Notes: a model not told the origin generated them from the sequence alone. Counted from the first letter of the stretch, positions 47,011 through 58,008 are shown. The stretch: 64,000 nt of DNA from Hydractinia symbiolongicarpus (GCF_029227915.1 NC_079881.1:22297501-22361500), one strand, 5' to 3'. A program made the numbers and translations.

Positions 47011-47565
47011 GTTACGCCACATACTACTATCAACAAAAATTCGAACTAGGTGCCTCAAATTCTGCTGACTAACTATCCAGACACACAAGCCACACCAACA
47101 CTGAAACTACCACAAACATCATTGAATTATTTACGGAAACAGTAATAAGCATTATCTACCAACAGCTGCAACAAAAAAGACATAGCCTAGGAAACAGCAC
47201 AGGATGAAATTATGATAGGTCTGAAAACCGCAATATCAAATGGATACATGAACGTGCAGGACAAAACCCCTAAACCTTACCGCAAGCTCCTCTTAGAACT
47301 TCAAAGAAAGATACGTCTTCTACCTGGAACACTTATTGTAGTCCAAGAGGTGCTTTCTAAATGAGACCACACAAGAACAACATATGAAAACTAAAGCTGA
47401 CCAATAGAGAGAGATTAAGAGTAACAAAGCACGTAGTGCAATAACAAAACTTGTCTTAGACGATGTCGGTGGTTTGACAATAATATTTCAAAATGACCTG
47501 AATAGTCATTCCCCTTATTTCAAGGTGTATCTGATAAGAATGAAAATTACAAAGTGCACGCACAA
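47011..47565. other. No gene seen
   Basis: Spacer between two partial copies of the RLE-USP element; nothing recognised. Confidence 0.35.
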
Positions 47566-47700
47566 TGATAAACTCGACCAGTTAAGTCTTAAAATTTAAG
47601 TTCTAGAGGTTTTGCTCCTCTAAAGAATATGCTCATATAAAGGAACAAAATTCTTTATTTTTCCAAGGAGATAATTGGCACAAAAATTGAACAAACAAAC
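47566..47700 (-). repeat. Shared 3'-region module (agagg...cctct hairpin)
   Basis: Plus strand: actcgaccagttaagtctta, then ctagaggttttgctcctcta and tatttttccaaggag. Homologous modules lie at 39830-39950, 50511-50575 and 53766-53870. It follows the conserved hairpin downstream of both USP copies. Confidence 0.6.
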
Positions 47701-47775
47701 AGACAAAGAGAGTAGGACAGGACTTCTGCAAAGGGTACAAGGGTTTCGACTCATATTCCTGAACCAAAGTACCCA

Positions 47776-47839
47776 AAATGTCTAGCTCAGTCACCTCAAA
47801 AGAGGTCTGCGAACCGTCTTCAGCAGAAACTAGACATTT
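47776..47839 (-). ncRNA. Conserved structured RNA candidate, copy A
   Basis: 10-bp arms aaatgtctag (47776-47785) and ctagacattt (47830-47839) enclose 44 nt. Inside, cctc-aaaa-gagg forms a second hairpin. Copy B at 53980-54042 has arms ggatgtctag/ctagacatcc, so the two outer pairs change from A-T to G-C on both sides. On the element's strand the bulge includes ctgaaga (ctgatga in copy B). Confidence 0.55.
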
Positions 47840-47884
47840 CTTTCATCCACAACTTTTCATTTGTCCTACTCTGTACAATCTTGT

Positions 47885-48185
47885 GTGACTGGCGTAAGAA
47901 GTGGAGTCGTCACTCTCCAAAGATAAGACCAGTGCAGTCAAACCCCTTGCTGACATAATTTTTATTTAGATTTTTTCTTTTTGTCTGGGGTAACAAGTGG
48001 AGTCGTCACTCTGCAAAGATAGGACCTGGTACAGTCAACCCCCCCCCCCCCCCCCCCACTTACTGGCGTAATTTTTATTTGTTTTTCGCTTTTATTTTGA
48101 CTGGGGTAATAAGTGGAGTCGTCATTCTCCAAACAACAAAACTACAAAAAAAAAAGAATAGTCAAACCCCCTTACTGACATAAGC
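47885..48185 (-). repeat. Three ~100-bp repeats after the USP stop, copy A
   Basis: Units near 47885, 47985 and 48099 share 'gtaa(g/c/t)aagtggagtcgtc' and a caacccccttgctgac-like end. The middle unit carries a C homopolymer of about 19 (48040-48058). Three equivalent units follow copy B (54100-54385) and one lies at 49803-49880. Confidence 0.8.
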
Positions 48186-49400
48186 CGGAAGTTGTGGTGC
48201 TGACTGCAATTTACTTAAGCTCTTCAAGGAAAAGGATGTAAGGTTGTGCACCATTAAGCAAGCTTTGTTTGCAAGGGACCACTGCTCTGTCGTTGCAATG
48301 AAACCACTTAGCATGCGCTTGGTTATAAGCAACAATAGTATAATGGCCATTATTCAAATTTCAAGAGTGGTTAATTACAGCCCTTAAGTTTTAGTGCTTG
48401 CGACAAAAGACTTCACTGTCTACAGTGATAGGTATAGGAACGGGGCCCGGGTAAGATATGACAGAAGAAGAAACCTTAGATACAAGACCTTTGTTATAGG
48501 CAAAGCGCTTTAATTGCAGAACCAAAATTGAACTGCCTTCTGAGACCTCTTTTTTAACTGTTGCAGTTTGGTAACTATTAGAGAGGAAAATAATTTACAA
48601 AGAGGTCGCTTGCCACCACAATGACGAACTAGAAGTATGAGCTGACACCTGACAATTCTCGCACTCCAAAAAGTTATCTGTTGAAGATTGTACAGTCGGT
48701 GTCAAGGGCAGTTGAAGAAATGGACTTGCTTGCTCAGAGGTGCTGATATTATTGCAAGCGTTGCAAGTAGAGCAGATTTTCACACGAGTGTTGAATAATC
48801 TACCAAAGAAAGGAAAGGCTAAGGACAACTCTGGTATGAGATACTCAAGAATCTCTAGGGCATCTTGCTGAAAGAACGGATTAAAAGCAGGCCCCTTGCA
48901 TTAGAAACATGGCCTTGTAATGGATTTAAGAAATGAAGTGTTCACTGGAACCTTGGAGGAGGATAATTTGCGTAGAATACTTACAAAACTTTTACCTATC
49001 GCCATATTGGAATCATTTGCAGAGATGGCTTTGGCGACTGCGGGAAACATATAAAAACATTGCAAGATGGAATTGATGTAACATGTGTTGCCCATATTTA
49101 GCAAGCCGCTGTTGCTGCGTAGTGATTCTTGTGCAGGCAAGGTAGTGGAGCTCTTTGTTACGCCCTGGGGAATCGTGTCCTTAAAGCTAGTTGTCGAAGT
49201 TGCTTTTGACTTGGATGATTTCTTTGAAACAGTTGGTATCAATTGAGCGGTATGCTGTGGATCCCTACCAGGATGAATCCAAGACAAAGAGTCTCGAGAT
49301 AGCCAGATGTAAAACGATGATCGCATAGATGATTAAGTAAGAGATTTCAGAGTGGAACGCACCGACATGTTAGAAAAGCCGAGGCAATACATGTTACGAA
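48162..49400 (-). pseudogene. USP deubiquitinase domain of RLE retroelement, copy A
   Basis: Reads from about 49400 down to 48190. A linker with SSFYIWLSRDSLSWIHPGRD leads into GLLNMGNTCYINSILQCFYM (Cys box; nucleophile in GNTCY). EILEYLIPELSLAFPFFGRL and a CSTCNAC zinc knuckle follow. In another frame comes NNGHYTIVAYNQAHAKWFHC-NDRAV (His box). All C19 catalytic boxes are present but at least two frame changes break it. RT and endonuclease lie 5' of USP in copy B, but here the 5' part is lost. Confidence 0.8.
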
Positions 49401-49985
49401 TTTTTCTTCCTTGGACTACACAAATAAAGCTTATGACGAGAAAGCGAAAAAAACAACAACAAAAAACTTATCATAAAATTGACTATCCTGATGAAACGGA
49501 TAAATTATTAAAAAATCCTAAACGAATGAAAGGGTAAATCATGCAGCCAACAATCTGTGTGCCAGTACTTGTGACCCTGGCAGTAGCCTTACACGTGTTA
49601 CAGGACCCCAACACTCAACGTTACACAGATCATTGCTGTGTTTTCCAAAGGACGGGCCTGGAAGGTGACTGGGGTAATATGGGTGGGTGTCAAACCACCA
49701 AGACAACACAAGTTAGTGTTTCCCCCCTTGCAATGCTTCTTATGACAGACTGAGGTCAGCAGGATCGTCAAACTTGAAAGTTCAGTTAGCAAACTTGAAC
49801 CTCCCTACTGGACTGGGGTACTAAGTGGGGTCGTCACACTCGAAGACAAGACAAAATATCTAACCCCCTTGCTGTTTGGTTACAATTTGTTACCTACGGA
49901 TGTAAAAAAGGACGTAGACCTGGCAACTATTCAGAGATGATGGGTAATTATTTGGACCAATCTATCGTCGCATTGTAACCAGTCC
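49401..49985. other. Repeat-derived sequence, no gene
   Basis: 49555-49615 (gccagtacttgtgaccctgg, then cttacacgtgttacaggacc) matches 40255-40305. 49803-49880 is one unit of the ~100-bp repeat. No coding content. Confidence 0.45.
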
Positions 49986-50050
49986 TTAGATTTTATGGTA
50001 CCTGAATGGTTTATGGTCGCGATTAGAGATTTGCTGTTGAAAGAGATGTC

Positions 50051-50115
50051 AAGAAGAATCGAACCCCGGTCTCCCGCACAAAATACGAGAGCTATAACCA
50101 CAAATCTACGGCGCC
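50051..50115 (-). repeat. tRNA-derived SINE head
   Basis: Minus strand starts ggcgccgtagatttgtggtt with an A-box-like tgtggttatagctctcg and ends with the B-box ggggttcgattc. The T-arm does not close and no acceptor-stem partner for ggcgcc follows, so it is a tRNA-derived SINE rather than a tRNA gene. The SINE body probably continues to about 49930. Confidence 0.6.
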
Positions 50116-50892
50116 ACAAATACCCTCTAAAGGTTCCGATGTAATATATAATTTGAACCTGTTTATTTTCACTATAAATAGGGAGAGATGTAATGTCTGT
50201 ATCAACAAGACAAAGCCCTCTTTCATTGGGACTTCGCTATTGTCCAAACGTGTTATACCTGTTTCTACAAATCCTCTCTATACTGCCCTTGGGACAGGAC
50301 ATTCACCACTATATTCACCCTCCTCTCCAATACACTCAATCATAGTGCCGTGTTTTTCCTGCACACACAGAAATAGAGGTAACTTTTTCGCTTAGTTTGT
50401 TAACATTTTTACCTCTATTTTTGCGCACGCATCGGGGATTACGTAACCACTTAGATGGGTGTGCAAGTAAAAAGATAATAATTTACAAAGAGGTGGCTAG
50501 CCACCGCAATGATGAGCTCAACCTGTTAGTTCTTTGGAAATGCCTCTAAAAGCACAATTCTCTGGACTGTGATTACATGCATTAGCTACCTCCTGCAACT
50601 GCTAACAAGAAAACACCCTGGCATTTGTGACGAGCTACAACAGTATAACTTTTCAAATGACCTCTTAATAAGATAATACCTCAACATGAATCATGATCAC
50701 TGTAAAATATTTTCGCGCTCAATATATACATTTACTGACATATTTAGTGAAATAAGATGTAATAATGAGTCCAGTCTGATGATTCTCTTGAATGAATTTG
50801 TAGAGGATAAACTCTTCGCAGATGGTAAAGCAATGCAAGATGTGTTGAGTTAGAGTCAGATTGAAGCTATTTAATTATCACTATCCCTTTAA
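50116..50892. other. No gene seen
   Basis: 50153-50395 is open but unrecognised. 50511-50575 carries a copy of the shared 3'-region module. Confidence 0.35.
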
Positions 50893-50999
50893 AGGTTACC
50901 TCCCGAGCAAAAACAAGCTGTGGTTAATAGGTAAGTATAATATAGTTAATAAAGAAAACAACATTCCTTTTTACTAAAAATGTCGTTTTTGAAAGATAT

Positions 51000-52006
51000 A
51001 AGGAATTAAAAAATACCACACTTCCACATAACCATAGGCTTCGCGTCCGCCATTTCTGAGTGTTTTAAAACGAAAAAGCAAATGCGATATATCTTGTGTC
51101 GTCATCACGGGATTTAACACAGACCAGATTGTCACACGGAAAGTGAAGAAATTTTAATTAAAAAACTGCCAAACTAAACTAATTAAAAAAATTATTTCTC
51201 CCCCGCTGCAAACGAGCAGACACGTCGGTTAATCTAGGAAAAAAGCACCGCTCTTCCTTTTACAACATCAACTTGTTTTAAGAAAAAGTCGAAAACTTAA
51301 AATAAATTGCTCGGTCTGGGGTTGTGAGTGACAACTCCATCCAAGAAGAAGACACCCCACCTAATCTTTTTTAATATCCCACAAAAGAAACCACAATAGC
51401 AAACGCGTAGATTGTACGACTGCGAAGGGTAATCCTTGTATTTGCATAATATATCAGACTTTAGGTGTAAAAAAAAGATTCCCTAAAAATTAGTTGAAAG
51501 CTAAATGCCCATGAAATACAAAGATAAAAAAATTGAAGAAACGCTGACTACGCGTGTTAAACTGGAAAGAAAGAAGGTATGTAATAGTTTTATACAAACC
51601 ACATAGCTTTTTTGTCATGAGTCGCGAAACCACTGTTTCAGGTTGTTCGCGAACTTTTATTGAGTAGCTCACATACTGTCAACGGTTGTGAATTAGAAAA
51701 TGTGGAAATATATCTGGAGTTATTGAGAATGATATCTCGATGCAAGCTGATGCGACAGATAAAAGTATGCAAACGTTGAAATCCGTTATTACAAATACCC
51801 AACTTGCTGGCAGTTAGTAACACTTGATCACAACAACAACATAAATCGCGATCAAGTGTGTACTTTCATTTCTATTTTTATTTTTCTGCTCAGTTCTATA
51901 AAAAGTTATTAATACCTCCTTTTAATTTTAGGCCAAGAAGAAAACTAAGGAAGGTCAATACCTTCCTTGTTATAAAACTTCTTTTTCGCACTACTCGAAA
52001 AGATTT
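51000..52006. other. No supported gene
   Basis: Minus-strand frames at 51490-51672 and 51638-51823 are open. The latter contains LLTASKLG, vaguely like the 'TASKFG' motif of YqaJ nucleases, but nothing around it supports this. Confidence 0.3.
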
Positions 52007-52391
52007 GTTGCAGAAAAAGTGAAAAAGTACAAATGTTATGAATTTTTACGGAACATCGCTGTTGCATCATATTAATGAGCTTTGACAAAAATGTAGTAGA
52101 GGACAAAATGGCTACGGAAAGTAGAAAATGAAAGGAATTCTTAGCACCAACAGAACGACCTGAGAGAAGTGAAACTATAGAATGTTCCTTAAAGTATTCG
52201 CAAATGTAAATATAGTTATGCACGTACACATTTGTTGTAGTTATATGTTTTATAAAGATATTAGAGTTGGATTTCAGGTTAAAAATAGATCTATTGTGTC
52301 TATTAAAAAAGAATGATGACCAGCCTAGAAATTAGTATTCTTGTAAAAAAGCTTGTAAGTTGTATGTTGTAGTTCATTTGTAAAAATATTC

Positions 52392-52580
52392 CTATTCGCC
52401 GTCGGTATTAATTTCGTGCAGCCATGTGAGATTCATTTTATTTACGTAATCTCCGTCTTTGTATCCGTGGTAACTACCGTCTAGAAAAGGAAATTCTTCT
52501 CTAATTCGCTTGACAACACAAGCTGGAATCACACGTCGCACAGATCTGCCACGACGGTTATGTACCAAAAGAAAAAGCAA
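52392..52580 (-). CDS. P2X7-ballast-type domain, last exon, duplicate copy
   Basis: Encodes RGRSVRRVIPACVVKRIREE, then FPFLDGSYHGYKDGD, ending TGA... at 52392. A likely acceptor (ggcag) places the exon start at 52545. RRVIPxCVVxxIRxxFPxxDGxYxGF is the C-terminal signature of the P2X7 cytosolic ballast domain. Second copy of 53198-53386, with F-P-F where that has F-L-F. Confidence 0.7.
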   Translation of the reverse strand: MLFLLVHNRRGRSVRRVIPACVVKRIREEFPFLDGSYHGYKDGDYVNKMNLTWLHEINTDGE

Positions 52581-53197
52581 ATGTCAAAGTATAACTACTA
52601 TTAATCGTCTCCCGAAGAAGGAAGACCGATTTTCCCTGTCGTACATTCCCACTAATGCCGTTCATTTCGTTAGGACGATAGAAAGAAAACGATCGTGCTC
52701 CGTTATGCACCGTTTATTTAAGATAGTAAAAATAAAAATTATTTCACAAAATAAGCCACAACAAGACCCTAATCACTAACTGAATTTACTTACCGCCTAA
52801 TTCCCATAACACGTTGCAGAAAAAGTGAAAAAGTACAAATGTTATGAATTTTTACGGAACATCGCTGTTGCATCATATTAATGAGCTTTGACAAAAATGT
52901 AGTAGAGGACAAATTGGCTACGGAAAGTAGAAAATGAAAGGAATTCTTAGCACCAACAGAACGACCTGAGAGAAGTGAAACTATAGAACGTTCCTTAAAG
53001 TATTCGCAAATGTAAATATAGTTATGCACGTACACATTTGTTATAGTAATATGTTTTATAAAGATATTAGAGTTGGATTTCAGGTTAAAAATAGATCTAT
53101 TGTGTCTATTAAAAAAGAATGATGACCAGCCTAGAAATTAGTATTCTTGTAAAAAAGCTTGTAAGTTGTATGTTGTAGTTCATTTGTAAAAATATTC

Positions 53198-53386
53198 CTA
53201 TTCGCCGTCGGTATTAATTTCGTGCACCCATGTGAGATTCATTTTATTTACGTAATCTCCGTCTTTGTATCCGTGGTAACTACCGTCTAGAAAAAGAAAT
53301 TCTTCTCTAATTCGCTTGACAACACAAGCTGGAATCACACGTCGCACAGATCTGCCACGACGGTTATGTACCAAAAGAAAAAGCAA
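53198..53386 (-). CDS. P2X7-ballast-type domain, last exon
   Basis: As for the 52392 copy; likely exon 53351-53198 after a ggcag acceptor. It is the first last-exon downstream of the Cys-rich exon 53711-53600, so it is the natural partner. Stand-alone ballast domains occur in invertebrates without any P2X channel, and no channel sequence is seen here. Confidence 0.7.
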   Translation of the reverse strand: MLFLLVHNRRGRSVRRVIPACVVKRIREEFLFLDGSYHGYKDGDYVNKMNLTWVHEINTDGE

Positions 53387-53599
53387 ATGTCAAAGTATAA
53401 CTACTATTAATCGTCTCCCGAAGAAGGAAGACCGATTTTCCCTGTCGTACATTCCCACTAATGCCGTTTATTTCGTTAGGACGATAGAAAGAAAACGATC
53501 GTGCTCCGTTATGCACCGTTTATTTAAGATAGTAAAAATAAAAATTATTTCACAAAATAAGCCACAATAAGACCCTAATCACTAACTGAATTTACTTAC

Positions 53600-53711
53600 C
53601 GCCTAATTCCCATAACACGGTTGTATCCATTCCTCTACAGCATTTACACTCCTTATAAGTACCCATTTTGATACAAACACCACATTTGTACCAGATAAAA
53701 TTAATTTTGTT
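53600..53711 (-). CDS. P2X7-ballast-type domain, Cys-rich exon
   Basis: Acceptor ctgacag and donor GTAAGT on the minus strand. Encodes IWYKCGVCIKMGTYKECKCC then RGMDTTVLWELG. The C-x2-C-x3-M-x-T-x3-E-C-x-CC pattern is the zinc-coordinating start of the P2X7 ballast domain. The middle of the domain ('C-I-T-x-H ... C-L-N') was not found in the intron, so the gene is incomplete or has an unseen exon. Confidence 0.65.
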
Positions 53712-53765
53712 CTGTCAGTGACTCACCCGATTCCGTTTCCGGAAAGGTGGGAAGCCACCGCAATG

Positions 53766-53870
53766 ATGAACTCAACGTGTTAGGTCTTTGGAAACAAGCT
53801 AGAGGTTGTACTCCTCTAGAGAACATGCCTATAAAAGCACAATTGTCCCTTTTTACAAGGAATTAATTAA
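53766..53870 (-). repeat. Shared 3'-region module, copy B
   Basis: ctagaggttgtactcctcta with ccctttttacaaggaattaa, as at 39870, 47600 and 50511. Confidence 0.6.
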
Positions 53871-53979
53871 AAAAATATAAAAAATAAAATAAAAAGGACA
53901 CAACACATTTGAAAAGATAAACAGAACTTTAACCAAAGGCAGGTAGGTTTCGACCAATATTTCTGAACCTAAGTACCCT

Positions 53980-54042
53980 GGATGTCTAGCTGGGTCACCT
54001 CGAAGAGGTCCGCGGACGGTCATCAGCAGAAACTAGACATCC
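53980..54042 (-). ncRNA. Conserved structured RNA candidate, copy B
   Basis: Arms ggatgtctag (53980-53989) and ctagacatcc (54033-54042), loop of 43 nt with inner hairpin cctc-gaa-gagg. Position relative to the USP stop matches copy A. The outer pairs covary with copy A. On the minus strand it carries ctgatga, and gtcgaaacc lies about 40 nt past the second arm (53945-53953), words reminiscent of hammerhead ribozymes, though I could not fold one. Confidence 0.55.
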
Positions 54043-54099
54043 CTATCTTCCTAAAATTAACTTTGACCACTTTCTGTTCAACTGCGCTATTCTTTGTTT

Positions 54100-54385
54100 T
54101 TAACTCAGGTAATAAGTGGAGTCGTTACTCTCCAAAGACAAGATCATGTGTGTGTGATCAACCCCCCCTGCTAATATTTTTTTATTTTTTATTTATTTTA
54201 TTTTTTTTTTTAATTGGGGTAATAAGTGGAGTCGCCACTCTCCGAAGACAAGACCTAGTATGTTCAAACCCCCTTGCTAACTTAATTTTTATTTGATTTT
54301 GTTTTATTTTTGACTGGGGTAATAAGTGGAGTCGTCACTCTCCAAAGACAAGACTGAGTGTAGTCAAGCCCCCTTGCTGACTCAT
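54100..54385 (-). repeat. Three ~100-bp repeats after the USP stop, copy B
   Basis: Units near 54107, 54215 and 54318 each contain ggtaataagtggagtcg(t/c)c, ctcc(a/g)aagacaaga and a cccccttgct end. Confidence 0.85.
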
Positions 54386-54390
54386 TCCGG

Positions 54391-55450
54391 TTAAAATATT
54401 CTTATCTCACCTCTTCTAAAAAGAAAACATGACTCGTGACTGTTAATAAGGCGGTCATCACAGAAAATTACTGCTCTATCGTTGCATGGTATCCACCTGT
54501 GTACCATTTGGTCGAAGGCTATGGTTGTGTAGTGACCATTATTTAAGTTGCCGCAATGTATGGAAAGGGTATCAGGGTAAGCAGTAATGCGAGAGGCAAT
54601 TTTTGACACAAGGCCGCTGACACTGGCAAAACGTTTTAGCTGTAAAATGAGATGGGAACCGCACGACACTACTTCTTTTTCAACTAGAGCAGTTTGATGA
54701 GCGTTGCAAACATGGCAGAAGTAGGCATTGGTGTCTGACAACTCCTCGCTTTCGAAGAAATTATCTAAGGACGATTGTAACGTAGGGTGCAGAGAAAGTT
54801 GGATGCATGGTGCTATAACTTCTGAGGAGCTGGTAATATGACATGAATTGCAAGTGGTTGATGTCTTGATGCCAATACTAAAAAGACTTCCAAGAAAATG
54901 ACAGACCAGGTAGGAGATATTCAAGAACCTCGGGTACGTCGTGCTGAGCAAAGATATTAAATTCAATTCCCTTCGCATCTGAGATATGATGTTTCATAGC
55001 ACGCAAAAAATGGGAGGGATCAACTGGACTTCTAGAAATAGCCAAACTTTGAAGAACACCTACAAATGCTTCGCCTAACTTTGAGGTTGTTTTGCTGACA
55101 GAAATGGCTTCTTTAACTTTTGGAAGGTTATAAAAACATTGTAAGATTAAGTTTGCATAACATGTGTTTCCCAAGTTTTTTAGACCGCTATTCCTTAACT
55201 CAGGGTTAGATGGCAATGCGACTGTTGTTTTGGAAGACCTTGTAGCAAGTTTTTCGGGTTTTTTGATTTTACAAGATTTTGTGTGACTTGCGGAAGATTT
55301 CTCAGGGTTTTTTTGACTTCTTACATTTCATATTTGTTACAGAAGAAACTTCAGGAATGATTGGGGTCTTTTCAGGCTCAACCCAAGTGGTAGAATTTCG
55401 AGACATCCAGATGTAAAAAGAAGCACTCATGGAGGTAAAAGTTAGGGATT
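54391..55450 (-). pseudogene. USP deubiquitinase domain of RLE retroelement, copy B
   Basis: Linker SASFYIWMSRNSTTWVEP (about 55440-55380), then GLKNLGNTCYANLILQCFYN (Cys box), a frame change near 54905, CNSC and CHVC zinc pairs, LILQLKRF, and NNGHYTTIAFDQMVHRWIPC with NDRAV (His box). This is a complete set of C19/USP motifs in about 330 codons, close to a minimal USP catalytic core. It follows the endonuclease directly, in the same orientation, with the linker bridging them, so it is the C-terminal domain of the retroelement polyprotein. Confidence 0.85.
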
Positions 55451-55517
55451 TTAATAGGGAACGTAAAGGCTTGTTAGGGAAACCAAGGCAACGAAAACAG
55501 GTCCTTACTGATTCTGA

Positions 55518-55892
55518 TCAGAAACCCCTTGCACCCACCTCAATGGCAAAGAAATGCACGATCCGTCCATTGTTTTTCATAGCATAACAAAGTGAAGAAT
55601 ATTTGTTAAGCTTTCGTTTGTGCCAATATTTCGTGTTCTCTTCACATGGACAAGTCAGTTCTACCATAATGACAGTTTTGGAAGAACTGGATATTAATAA
55701 CACGTCTGGGCGTAGTTGTGTTATTGCAATGTATGGTGGAACAACTAAAACGGAATCTAAATCTGACAGTATTTTCCAATCGGAAGGTGAAGAAGGCCTG
55801 GATTGACAGGCCGGAATGAAATTAATTTTTTTGCACTTGGAAACCTTAAGAGGTTCATATGATACCACAAACTCTTTTAATGCCTTAACCAA
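55518..55892 (-). pseudogene. Restriction-like endonuclease domain, copy B
   Basis: QLRPDVLLISSSSKTVIMVE then LTCPCEENTKYWHKRKLNKY, ending FFAIEVGARGF. PD...E-x-T is the PD-(D/E)xK catalytic core, and 'IEVGxRGF' closes this domain in R2/NeSL/HERO-like LINEs. A segment between YAM and IEVG is shortened. Just upstream (56010-55900) CILCKKP...HIWGAC followed by GRYTYHHDSVL gives the CCHC knuckle usual between RT and endonuclease. Confidence 0.8.
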
Positions 55893-56156
55893 AACTATTA
55901 AAACCGAGTCATGATGGTATGTGTATCTACCCTGCGTAAGGGAGGTCCTACAGGCACCCCATATGTGAGAGACACTTCAGGATGGTTTCTTGCACAGAAT
56001 GCAACTTTTGTCTTTCTTAATTCCCCATCTCACAAGATTGGTTGGAAAGGGAAGGGTGTCGTAGGTTGCCCCTATACAAAAGGAAGTTAGACATTGTGGC
56101 AGTGAAAGAATTGTTCTCCAAGATAAATCATTTTTCACATAAGAGAACCATTTTGT

Positions 56157-57712
56157 TCAATTGCCTTGCAAATGCAACTGTACAGCTCTGGCATGGTATA
56201 TATCTTCTTCATGTTCTTCAATGATATTGGAAACAAGCTTTCGGTAAGCATAAGTGCCTTTTGGTGGTATATTTTTGTGGTCTAAGAGCCCTAAGCCAGC
56301 TCGACCAGTCTGATGCAAACCTAAAATCCTTTTGAAATTGAGCTGACTATCCGCCGAAAGAACTGCCTCACTAACTTTCCAATTTCCAGCATTTAAATCT
56401 GGTACGCACTTAGACACACAAGGGTCGACAGAATCTCTTAGTAACAGATGTCCACTGATTTTGGCAGATTTAAGAACAGATGCAAGACTTTTCAGGGGAA
56501 GAGGACAAGGCGATGTCGAGCAATATAAGGAAATGTTAGAAATTGAATGATGTAGTTTTAACCATTTCCTAATGAAAACAGAAAATCTTTGCTCTAGTTT
56601 TGTGATAGTAGATAGAGAAACTTCATAAATTAATAATGGCCAGCGGATTCTGGGAATTAACAGATGGTGTAAAAACCAAACCTTATGGACCCCTTTATGA
56701 AGGGACCTGTCTATAGCTATAAGTTTATCTTCGGCATCATTTAGAAATACTTGTATTGCAGCAGAATCAGACAAGGATGAGTTTATTGTTCTGCCTAAAA
56801 ACCTAATTGGATTAGAATGAATGGATGGAATATCTTCGCTGCCAACTGTAAACAGTGAACTTTGGACGACTTTTCCCTTATCAATAACAATGCTGCGTGA
56901 TTTAGAAGGCCTAAACAACATGCCTACCCAATCAAGAGCTGTTGTACACCTGTTTAATAAATTTTGAGTACTTGGAATTGACGTGGACATTAAGAACATA
57001 TCATCCATAAAAGCTTTTATTGGGGGTTGGTCTGGGATTTTGTTTTTATTACCTTCAGTATCAATAAGGCTGGGGGTAACACACACATACTCAAGAATAA
57101 CGTTTATAACTGCAAGAAATAGTATAATGGAAAGTGTACAGCCGATAAAACTCCCCTACAGTGTTGATGCCAACTGGAAGGAGCAGAAGCCGAAAAAGAC
57201 TTACTCCACAGGCTGTCGTAGTATAGCTGTATGAGCCTTATCCATGATTCTGGTACACCATAGCGTTTGAGAGACATAAAAATCAGCTTGTGCGGAACTG
57301 AAGGGTACGCATTAGCAATATCAAGCCATGTGGCTGAAGGTGAAGAATGTTGTGCCTTCGCATTCTTACGTGTGGACCAAACAATAGACATGTGTTCCCA
57401 GCAAACCGGAACTTCTTCCATACAAACTTTTTGAATGGAAGTATTAATGAAGTTGTTTTTCTTTATAATATGCGATTCTAACCGCTTGGAAATCAAACTA
57501 AAAAAGAGCTTTCCTTTAACATTCAGAAGAGCTATGGGGCGAAAATCCTTTATGTTGGATGGACAAGGTGTGTTGTTTTTAGGTTTATAAACTTCTGATG
57601 CAATTCTCCATTGCACAGGAATAAAAGACTTCTTTAGACAAGCTTGAAAAATGGTACACAGAAACGATGCTGTTATGATATATGTACATAGGTGGGCGAG
57701 ACCCAGAGACAC
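56157..57712 (-). pseudogene. Reverse transcriptase of RLE retroelement, copy B
   Basis: Two frames. 57712-57104: DFRPIALLNVKGKLFF (motif 2), ATWLDIANAYPSVPHKLIFM (motif A) and CRGVLS (start of motif B). A one-base shift near 57135 leads to GCTLSIILFLAV, and 57086-56157 has KAFMDDMFLMST (motif C, M-DD) and the thumb. The N-terminal part lies at 62045-63067, beyond the Gypsy insertion, which splits the RT between motifs 1 and 2. Confidence 0.8.
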
Positions 57713-57842
57713 TTGGAGACGGACTACCGAGGTGTATGGTCGAGCTCTGATACATACGTAAATATAGGCTCTTGTGTTTAACTACAACGCGTAGTCCTTG
57801 TCTGATTCTCTGTCTCCTGACTTCCAAGCACTGGTCACATCA
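57671..57842 (+). repeat. Gypsy 5' LTR (172 bp)
   Basis: TGTTATGATATATGTACATA ... GGTCACATCA. Identical to the 3' LTR except for two extra t (ggctcttgtg versus ggctcgtg). Immediately downstream, tttggcgacgaatttgac is the likely primer-binding site; the tRNA was not identified. Confidence 0.95.
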
Positions 57843-58008
57843 TTTGGCGACGAATTTGACTAGCAATTCCAGTTCTTGCAGCAGTAAAACTCTGAAAAGG
57901 AGCAGCCAAGTCTCGACGAAGACATCCAGCCACGACATCGTTTTCCGAACATTTGCCTCGATTGCCCAACAAATCGACAACCCGCGCGCCAGAAGAGTAA
58001 TTTGCAGA

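Larger units (their letters stand above)
52007..53618. repeat. 806-bp tandem direct duplication
   Basis: 52007-52812 and 52813-53618 are nearly identical (single-base differences such as ttcccttt/ttctttt in the ORF, atgg/ttgg near 52114/52916). The duplicated unit contains the last exon of the P2X7-ballast gene and the end of its preceding exon. Confidence 0.92.

Noticed and set aside
48039-48058. Poly-C tract as regulatory site
   Set aside because: It lies within one of three repeats and is most likely homopolymer slippage or a sequencing artefact.
50051-50115. Functional tRNA gene
   Set aside because: A and B boxes are present but the T-arm and acceptor stem do not pair, as in a SINE.
51638-51823. 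YqaJ-type nuclease
   Set aside because: Only an eight-residue TASKLG-like match; no further motif in any frame.
53945-54042. Hammerhead ribozyme
   Set aside because: CTGATGA and CGAAAC words exist on the minus strand, but I could not form stem II between them or the usual three-way junction; kept only as a structured candidate.
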